This document shows positions 5,705 through 11,197 of a DNA stretch of 11,197 nt, in pieces (position 1 is the first letter of the stretch; each line of letters opens with the position of its first letter). Under the pieces are notes generated by a model. The model did not search any database. It had not been told where the DNA came from and worked only from the letters and a program-made list of their open reading frames with translations. Made by a program: the position numbers and the translations under genes. Source of the stretch: Chloroflexota bacterium (GTDB lineage: Bacteria > Chloroflexota > Anaerolineae > CG2-30-64-16); assembly GCA_029555885.1 (NCBI GenBank), contig JAKPQT010000750.1:1-11197 (forward strand), given 5' to 3'.

Positions 5705-6877
5705 TTATTTGTCGTTCAGCGCTGCGACGCCGGGCAGTTCCTTGCCTTCGAGGAACTCGAGGGACGCGCCGCCGCCGGTGGAGACGTGCGTCATCTTCTT
5801 GGCAACGCCCGCCTTCTTCACCGCGCTTGCGCTGTCGCCGCCGCCGATGACGGTCGTTGCGCCGCCCTCGGCCAGCATCTTGGCGATGGCGAACGTGCCT
5901 TCCGCGAACTTCGGGAACTCGAACACGCCCATCGGCCCGTTCCAGACTACGAGCTTGGCGGTCTTCAGCACATCCCCGAACAGGGCCAGCGTCTTCGGCC
6001 CGATGTCCAGCATCCGCCAGCCCGCCGGAATCTTGTCCACGTCTACGACCTGGCTGTTGGCTTCGGCATCGAATTTGTCCGCGACCACCGCATCTACCGG
6101 CAGCACCAGCTTGTCGCCCGCGCCGGCGAGGATGTTCTTCGCCGTCTCGATGGAGCCCGTTTCGACCAGGCTGTCGGCCATGTCGTAGCCCTTCGCGGCG
6201 AGGAAGGTGTTCGCCATGCCGCCGCCGATGATGAGCTTGTCGCACTTGGCGAGCAGGTTCTCGACGACCATGATCTTGTCGCTGATCTTCGCGCCGCCCA
6301 AAATGGCGACGTAGGGTCGCTCCGGATTCTGCGTTGCACGGCCCAGGTATTCCAGCTCCTGTTCCATCAGGAAGCCGGACACCGCGGGCAAGTAGCGGGC
6401 CACGCCCTCGGTGCTGGCGTGTGCGCGGTGCGCGGAGCCGAAGGCATCGTTGACGTAAATGTCGCCCAGCTTCGCCATCTGCTGCGCCAGTTCGAGGTCG
6501 TTCTTTTCCTCGCCCTTGTAGAAGCGCGTGTTTTCCAGCATGAGCACGTCGCCTGGTTTGAGCGCGGCGGCCAGCTTCTCGACCTCTGGCCCGACCGTGT
6601 CTGGCGCCATCTGCACCGGCTTGCCGAGCAGCTTGGACAGGGCCTCGGCCGCGGCCTTGAGGCTGAATTCAGGATCCGGGCCGCCCTTGGGCCGGCCCAG
6701 GTGGCTCATCAGCAGCAGCGACGCGCCCTGGTCCAGCACATACTGGATGGTCGGCAGCGCCGCGCGGATGCGCTTGTCATCCGTCACCACGCCGTCCTGC
6801 ATGGGCACGTTGAAGTCCACCCGCATCAGTACGCGCTTGCCCTTGAGATCGACATCGCGCACGGTTTTCTTGTTCAT
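5705..6877 (-). CDS. pgk: Phosphoglycerate kinase
   Basis: PGK transfers the phosphate of 1,3-bisphosphoglycerate to ADP, the first ATP-making step of glycolysis, and runs in reverse in gluconeogenesis. The protein has 390 residues, normal for the bacterial enzyme. Visible motifs, in order: RVDFNVP (19-25) and SHLGRP (58-63) of the N-terminal substrate domain; ENTRFY (115-120); LGGAKISDK (193-201); the nucleotide-domain GGGDSA (345-350); and [13 protein letters not shown] (366-378). The ATG at 6877 was chosen because the conserved part begins there and AGGAAAG lies just upstream. The frame continues to 6934 but without conserved sequence. It follows gap by 57 bp in the same direction, with a hairpin in between. 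Confidence 0.98.
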   Translation of the reverse strand: MNKKTVRDVDLKGKRVLMRVDFNVPMQDGVVTDDKRIRAALPTIQYVLDQGASLLLMSHLGRPKGGPDPEFSLKAAAEALSKLLGKPVQMAPDTVGPEVEKLAAALKPGDVLMLENTRFYKGEEKNDLELAQQMAKLGDIYVNDAFGSAHRAHASTEGVARYLPAVSGFLMEQELEYLGRATQNPERPYVAILGGAKISDKIMVVENLLAKCDKLIIGGGMANTFLAAKGYDMADSLVETGSIETAKNILAGAGDKLVLPVDAVVADKFDAEANSQVVDVDKIPAGWRMLDIGPKTLALFGDVLKTAKLVVWNGPMGVFEFPKFAEGTFAIAKMLAEGGATTVIGGGDSASAVKKAGVAKKMTHVSTGGGASLEFLEGKELPGVAALNDK

Positions 6878-6894
6878 GGGTCTTTCCTTAGTTG

Positions 6895-6925
6895 TGTGCC
6901 AGGCCACGGTCAGTGGCCTGGCACA
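6895..6925 (-). other. Intercistronic 13-bp hairpin between gap and pgk
   Basis: TGTGCCAGGCCAC (6895-6907), a GGTCA loop and GTGGCCTGGCACA (6913-6925) form a perfect 13-bp stem 9 bp after the gap stop codon. There is no U-run after it in the direction of transcription, so it is not a classical full terminator. It could protect the 3' end of a processed gap mRNA or act as a partial terminator, lowering pgk relative to gap. The ribosome binding site of pgk is left free. Confidence 0.8.
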
Positions 6926-6934
6926 TAGACACAT

Positions 6935-7990
<1,056 letters not shown>

Positions 7991-8019
7991 GTAGAAAGCC
8001 TCCTTAGATGGGTACTGCG

Positions 8020-8070
8020 ATTGTTCACACGGTTGCATATAGCATACGCAGTTGTGATGCACTGAACAAT
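8020..8070. promoter_or_regulatory. Inverted repeat ATTGTTCA / TGAACAAT flanking the gap promoter core
   Basis: A perfect 8-bp inverted repeat (8020-8027 and 8063-8070) with a 35-bp spacer. The right copy covers the -35 box and the left copy lies just past the -10 and start site. Centre-to-centre distance is 43 bp, about four helical turns, which suits two bound repressor units on one face. Additionally, GCATATAGC occurs at 8035-8043 and again at 8079-8087, a direct repeat with a 44-bp period. No regulator was identified. Confidence 0.45.
8041..8069 (-). promoter_or_regulatory. gap promoter
   Basis: Read leftwards, TTGTTC (8069-8064), a 17-bp spacer and TATGCT (8046-8041) make a good sigma-70-type promoter. 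The start of transcription would be near 8034, giving a leader of about 44 nt with the AAGGAGG site at its end. It lies in the 118-bp space between the GAF gene and gap. Confidence 0.65.
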
Positions 8071-8108
8071 GAGCCAGCGCATATAGCGATACATTCGCCT
8101 GTTGTAAG

Positions 8109-8678
8109 TTATTCGAATTCGCGCTGGCCGAATTCGACCGCCGCCTGGTAGTTGCGGTGCAGCCGCTCGTAGAGGCGCCCGTTCTCGATGGCTAGCGCGC
8201 TCAGGCTGCCAATCGCCTCTGCCAGCGCCAGCTCCGGCTCGGTGAACGTGCGTTCGCTGCTGCTGTAGACCCGCAGCACGCCCAGCGGCTGATCCTGCAC
8301 GTAGAGCGGGACGACCAACACCGAGACGATGCCTTCCTCGCGCGCGGCTTGCGCATACTGGAAGCGTGTATCCACCCGCGCGTCGGGGATGTAAATGGTC
8401 TTGCGCTGGGCCAGCGCCTGCCGGTCCACCTTGCTCTGGCCGATGCCTACCGGGCCTTTGGCGCGGTAGGCGGCGCTGAGGCCGTGCGAAGCGCCGAACA
8501 ACAGGTGTTTGTTGTCTGGCGCCAGAAGCCGCAGAGAGCACGCCTTTGCGGACAGCGCCTCGGTGGTGCTGCTCACGATCGTCTGCAAGACTTGCATGGT
8601 GTCGAGCGACGAGTTGACCGTGCGCGCCACGCAATAGAGCGCCTGAAACAGGTGATCCTGCACCCCGTTTGCCTCCAT
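8109..8678 (-). CDS. Single GAF-domain protein
   Basis: A 189-residue soluble protein that is almost wholly one GAF domain (about residues 15-170). Typical parts are the helix [20 protein letters not shown] near the start, [50 protein letters not shown] and the closing [23 protein letters not shown]. No kinase, HTH, GGDEF or other output domain is attached. It may bind a small ligand and act through a partner protein (inference). GAF domains can bind nucleotides, chromophores or amino acids, and no ligand can be read from the sequence. The start at 8678 has AGGAGGG at 8687-8693, inside the end of yvcK, and only 16 bp separates the two genes, so they are very probably co-transcribed. No terminator follows before gap. 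Confidence 0.9.
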   Translation of the reverse strand: MEANGVQDHLFQALYCVARTVNSSLDTMQVLQTIVSSTTEALSAKACSLRLLAPDNKHLLFGASHGLSAAYRAKGPVGIGQSKVDRQALAQRKTIYIPDARVDTRFQYAQAAREEGIVSVLVVPLYVQDQPLGVLRVYSSSERTFTEPELALAEAIGSLSALAIENGRLYERLHRNYQAAVEFGQREFE

Positions 8679-8694
8679 CCGGCCATCCCTCCTA

Positions 8695-9987
8695 TCAGCT
8701 TGTCACTAGTTCGACCAACGCCTGCGCCAGCTTGGCCGGGTCGTGCCGCCATGGGTATTGCGCGTCCACCAGGTCACCGGTGACCAGCCGGTAATCCACG
8801 CTCTCGGGCCGCGGCAGGCCGACCCATTCCACGCCGGCCCCAGGCGGCCGGTTGCCGGTGAAGGTGTCATTCGCCAGCACCGTCGAAAAGAGCTCCCGGC
8901 CAATGTGGTCGCGCAGGGCACTGACATGATCCGTCAGGCTGTAGCCCGCCGTCTCGCCGGCCTGGGTTGCGACGTTGCAGACGTAGACCTTGACGGCCTG
9001 TGCACCCGCGATGGCCTGGGCCAGGTCGGGCACGAGCAGGTTGGGCAGCACGCTGGTGTAGAGGCTGCCCGGCCCGATGACGATCAGGTCTGCATCCAGG
9101 ATGGCGCGGATGGCCCCCGGGTATGCCGGCGGATTCTCCGGCTCCAGATAGACTCGCTGGATGCGGCCGCCGGTTGCGCCGATGTTCGACTCCCCGCGCA
9201 CAATGGTCACACGATCCGCCGGGGCGCTGCCATCGGCTGCCAGAACTTCGGCAGACAACACCACCTGCGCCAGCGTCGACGGCATGACGCGACCGCGCAT
9301 GGTGAGCACCTTGCCCGATTCTTCCAGCGCGCCCTCGAAGCTGCCCGTAATCGCGGTCATGGCGGTCAGGTAGAGGTTGCCGAAGCTGTGGCCGTCGAGG
9401 TCTGTATCGCTGCCGAAGCGGTACTGAAACAACTGGCTCAGCAGCCCTTCATCGTCGGATAATGCCGCCATGCAGTTGCGGAAGTCGCCGGGCGGCAACA
9501 TGCCCAGGTCGCGGCGCAGCCGGCCTGAGCTGCCGCCATCGTCGGCCACGGTGACGACTGCGGTGATGTTGTCCGTGTACTCTTTGAGACCGCGGAGCAG
9601 GGTGTTGAGGCCGTGTCCGCCGCCGATAGCGACGACCTTCGGGCCGCGCCGGCGCTGCCGGTGACGGTAGACGACGTCGGCCACTTCGGTGTGGCTGCTG
9701 CGGCGGAAGGCCGAGAGGACAGAGCGGTTGAGGCCCAGGACGGCCCAGGCGACCAAACCGACCCCAATGACCGCCAGGACGGTCATCTGGACGATCGGGT
9801 GGACGTGCTGCAGGTGCAACCGCTGGACGAGGCGCCATAAGCCGGACAGCTCGATGACCCGCGGCAACACTGTCACCGCCCAGACGAGCAAGGCCAGACC
9901 CACCAGAAGCAGCGACAGCCAGCGTTTGACACCCATGCCCGGCCGTAGCCACTTCCAATGGCTGAACTGCTCAACCCACTGTCGCAT
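8695..9987 (-). CDS. yvcK: YvcK/CofD-like protein with N-terminal membrane anchor (gluconeogenesis factor family)
   Basis: 430 residues in two parts. The first roughly 90 carry two predicted membrane helices (about 22-42 and 66-86). After a basic linker (FRRSSHTEVADVVYRHRQRRR) the cytosolic YvcK domain runs from about 116. It shows VVAIGGGHGLNTLLRGLK (118-135), VTVADDGGSSGRLR (145-158), PPGDFRNC (165-172), GHSFGNL (199-205) and GPGSLYTSVLPNLLV (305-319), all hallmarks of the family. Bacillus YvcK binds UDP-sugars and is needed for normal growth and wall synthesis on gluconeogenic carbon sources (family knowledge). It is related to CofD but is not a coenzyme F420 enzyme. Being next to gap and pgk suits such a role. 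Transcription starts from a strong promoter with a leader of under 20 nt, and GAGGT lies just before the ATG. Confidence 0.94.
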   Translation of the reverse strand: MRQWVEQFSHWKWLRPGMGVKRWLSLLLVGLALLVWAVTVLPRVIELSGLWRLVQRLHLQHVHPIVQMTVLAVIGVGLVAWAVLGLNRSVLSAFRRSSHTEVADVVYRHRQRRRGPKVVAIGGGHGLNTLLRGLKEYTDNITAVVTVADDGGSSGRLRRDLGMLPPGDFRNCMAALSDDEGLLSQLFQYRFGSDTDLDGHSFGNLYLTAMTAITGSFEGALEESGKVLTMRGRVMPSTLAQVVLSAEVLAADGSAPADRVTIVRGESNIGATGGRIQRVYLEPENPPAYPGAIRAILDADLIVIGPGSLYTSVLPNLLVPDLAQAIAGAQAVKVYVCNVATQAGETAGYSLTDHVSALRDHIGRELFSTVLANDTFTGNRPPGAGVEWVGLPRPESVDYRLVTGDLVDAQYPWRHDPAKLAQALVELVTS

Positions 9988-10010
9988 GCCTACCTCGCAC
10001 CATCCAGCGG

Positions 10011-10039
10011 ATTATATGCGAAATAGGGTCGCGCGTCAA
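10011..10039 (-). promoter_or_regulatory. yvcK promoter
   Basis: Read leftwards, TTGACG (10039-10034), a 17-bp spacer and a perfect TATAAT (10016-10011). Transcription should start near 10004, leaving about 17 nt before the ATG at 9987. It is the strongest -10 element in the window. Confidence 0.85.
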
Positions 10040-10071
10040 AGACTTGAGGCAAAAGCCCGTTGCGCGGCGAT

Positions 10072-10100
10072 TTGACGCATCCGCATAACAGGGGTAGGAT
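10072..10100 (+). promoter_or_regulatory. Promoter of the NSS-family symporter
   Basis: TTGACG (10072-10077), a 17-bp spacer and TAGGAT (10095-10100). The start is predicted near 10107. Its -35 faces that of the yvcK promoter: the two are an inverted pair CGTCAAA / TTTGACG about 31 bp apart. Confidence 0.7.
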
Positions 10101-10110
10101 GCAAACGTTT

Positions 10111-10128
10111 TTGTTCCTTCTGGAACAA
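10111..10128 (+). promoter_or_regulatory. TTGTTCC-TTCT-GGAACAA palindrome in the symporter leader
   Basis: A perfect 7-bp inverted repeat with a 4-base centre, just after the predicted transcription start and before the ribosome binding site. It could be a repressor operator or a small mRNA hairpin. It shares the TTGTTC / GAACAA half-sites with the inverted repeat at the gap promoter. Confidence 0.5.
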
Positions 10129-10154
10129 TCTACCTTTTCGGGAAAGGAATCGTC

Positions 10155-11197
10155 GTGAACAAGCATGTCGCAGCACGGCCGCGGGACGGCTTCACCACCG
10201 GCCTCGGCGTCATCTTCGCCACCCTCGGCTCGGCAATCGGCCTCGGCAACATATGGAAGTTTCCCTCTCTCACCGGCCTCAATGGCGGCGCTGCCTTTTT
10301 GATCCTGTACCTGGCCTGCACGCTCCTGGTCGGCCTGCCCGTGATGATCTCCGAGCTCTCGCTGGGGCGGCGCGCGCGGGCTAATGCAGTGACCACCTTC
10401 GAGAAGCTGGCGCCGCGCCAACCCTGGTGGTTGATCGGCGCAGCGGGTGCGCTGGCCGCGTTCCTCATCCTTGCGTTCTACACAGAAGTGGCCGCGTGGG
10501 TCATCGCCTACATCTTCAAGGCTGCGTTCGGCCAGCTTTCGTCCGTTGACCCGCAGGTCACGGCCGCGGCCTTCAGCGGGCTGATCAGCAGCCCGGTGCA
10601 GTCGCTGCTCTGGCAGTGGCTCGTGCTTGCCATGATTGCCGCCATCATCATCGCGGGCGTGTCGAAGGGCATCGAGCGGATGACGAAGCGGCTCGTGCCC
10701 GCGCTGTTCGTCCTGCTGCTGATCGTCATCGTGCGCAGCCTGACGCTGCCCGGCGCGAGCGAGGGGCTGGTCTTCCTGTTCCGGCCCGACTTCAGCAAGG
10801 TGACGTGGGCGACGGTGCTCGTCGCGATGGGCCTGTCGTTCTTCAAGCTGTCCGTGGGCATGGGCACCATGATTACCTACGGCAGCTACTTCCGCGCGGA
10901 CCAGAACATCCCCGGGACGGCCGCCCGCGTCATGCTGGGCGACGTGCTCGTCTCCATCCTGGCGGGCATCGCCATCTTCCCCGCGGTCTTCGCCTTCGGC
11001 TTCGAGCCGGATGCAGGGCCTTCGCTCCTGTTCATCACCATCCCCGCGGTCTTCAACGCCATGCCGCTGGGCCAGGTCTTTATGGTCATGTTCTTCATCC
11101 TGACGGCCATCGCGGCCACCGGAGCCATGCTCTCCCTGCTGGAAGTGCCCGTCGCTTTCCTCAACGAGCAACTGCGCCTCCCGCGCATCACCGCGAC
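10155..11197 (+). CDS. Neurotransmitter:sodium symporter (NSS/SNF) family transporter, 5' part
   Basis: An inner-membrane LeuT-fold carrier that imports an amino acid or similar solute together with sodium. 347 residues are visible and the frame is open at the right edge, so about 100 C-terminal residues are missing. The start is GTG at 10155, with AAAGGA (10143-10148) 6 bp upstream; no in-frame ATG comes early enough to include the first helix. The broken helix 1 motif GSAIGLGNIWKFP (25-37) contains N32, a sodium ligand in LeuT. Helix 2 has GLPVMISELSLGRR (60-73), and helix 6 has FFKLSVGMGTMITYGSYF (229-246). Eight or so hydrophobic helices can be counted. The substrate cannot be told from sequence; tryptophan/tyrosine, branched amino acids and others occur in the family. 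It diverges from yvcK over 167 bp. Confidence 0.95.
   Translation, partial: MNKHVAARPRDGFTTGLGVIFATLGSAIGLGNIWKFPSLTGLNGGAAFLILYLACTLLVGLPVMISELSLGRRARANAVTTFEKLAPRQPWWLIGAAGALAAFLILAFYTEVAAWVIAYIFKAAFGQLSSVDPQVTAAAFSGLISSPVQSLLWQWLVLAMIAAIIIAGVSKGIERMTKRLVPALFVLLLIVIVRSLTLPGASEGLVFLFRPDFSKVTWATVLVAMGLSFFKLSVGMGTMITYGSYFRADQNIPGTAARVMLGDVLVSILAGIAIFPAVFAFGFEPDAGPSLLFITIPAVFNAMPLGQVFMVMFFILTAIAATGAMLSLLEVPVAFLNEQLRLPRITA

Noticed and set aside
8695..9987. CofD (F420 biosynthesis) as the name of the YvcK-like gene
   Set aside because: The GGGHGLNTLLRGLK, ADDGGSSGRLR and PPGDFRN motifs and the anchor fit YvcK. No other F420 genes are in the window.
9990..11171. Long minus-strand frame opposite the symporter
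   Set aside because: The encoded protein is very rich in Asp, Glu, His, Gly and Arg, the usual antisense shadow of a GC-rich membrane protein gene. The + strand frame has unmistakable NSS motifs.

Overview
The window looks like ordinary chromosomal DNA from a high-GC, non-proteobacterial bacterium. A Chloroflexota (Anaerolineae-like) origin is my best guess. It rests on the mix of genes (a TrpB2-type tryptophan synthase beta chain, a YvcK protein with an N-terminal membrane anchor, a DUF5668/LiaF-like membrane protein, a GAPDH with a lysine-rich insertion) and on short heptameric repeats between genes. The assignment is inferred from protein character and was not tested by a database search.

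Layout, left to right. (1) The 3' part of a trpB2 gene (+) runs in from the left edge. (2) A 215-bp spacer carries facing arrays of a 7-bp repeat, then a clear sigma-70-type promoter and a 65-residue zinc-binding mini-protein (+). (3) Two look-alike hairpins separate that gene from a leftward block. In transcription order the block is a class V aminotransferase/cysteine desulfurase-like enzyme, a Gly-rich zinc-ribbon-like protein, tpiA, and an integral membrane HExxH protein of the M50 type. A second family of 7-bp repeats, folded into a perfect 15-bp inverted repeat, lies between tpiA and the M50-like gene. (4) A small four-helix membrane protein (+) is divergent from that block and converges on pgk, with a strong bidirectional hairpin between them. 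(5) A second leftward block carries yvcK, a GAF-domain protein, gap and pgk. gap has its own promoter overlapped by inverted and direct repeats, and a 13-bp hairpin sits between gap and pgk. (6) A divergent pair of good promoters separates yvcK from an NSS-family sodium:solute symporter (+). That gene starts at GTG and runs off the right edge.

How the genes fit together. Three consecutive enzymes of lower glycolysis/gluconeogenesis (TpiA, GAPDH, PGK) are encoded within about 5.7 kb. They sit beside yvcK, whose homologues in Bacillus are needed for growth on gluconeogenic carbon sources. The neighbourhood therefore reads as central carbon metabolism with an attached regulatory/sensor pair (YvcK plus GAF). 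The class V enzyme, the zinc-ribbon-like protein and the M50-like protein are co-directional with tpiA but have no proven functional link to it.

I did not find a phage, insertion sequence, CRISPR array, tRNA/rRNA or an obviously new multi-gene system. The less ordinary signals are the two heptamer-repeat inverted structures, the architecture of the gap control region, the gap-pgk intercistronic hairpin, the membrane-anchored YvcK with its GAF partner, and two small conserved-looking proteins of unknown function. No stretch longer than 300 bases lacks a gene.
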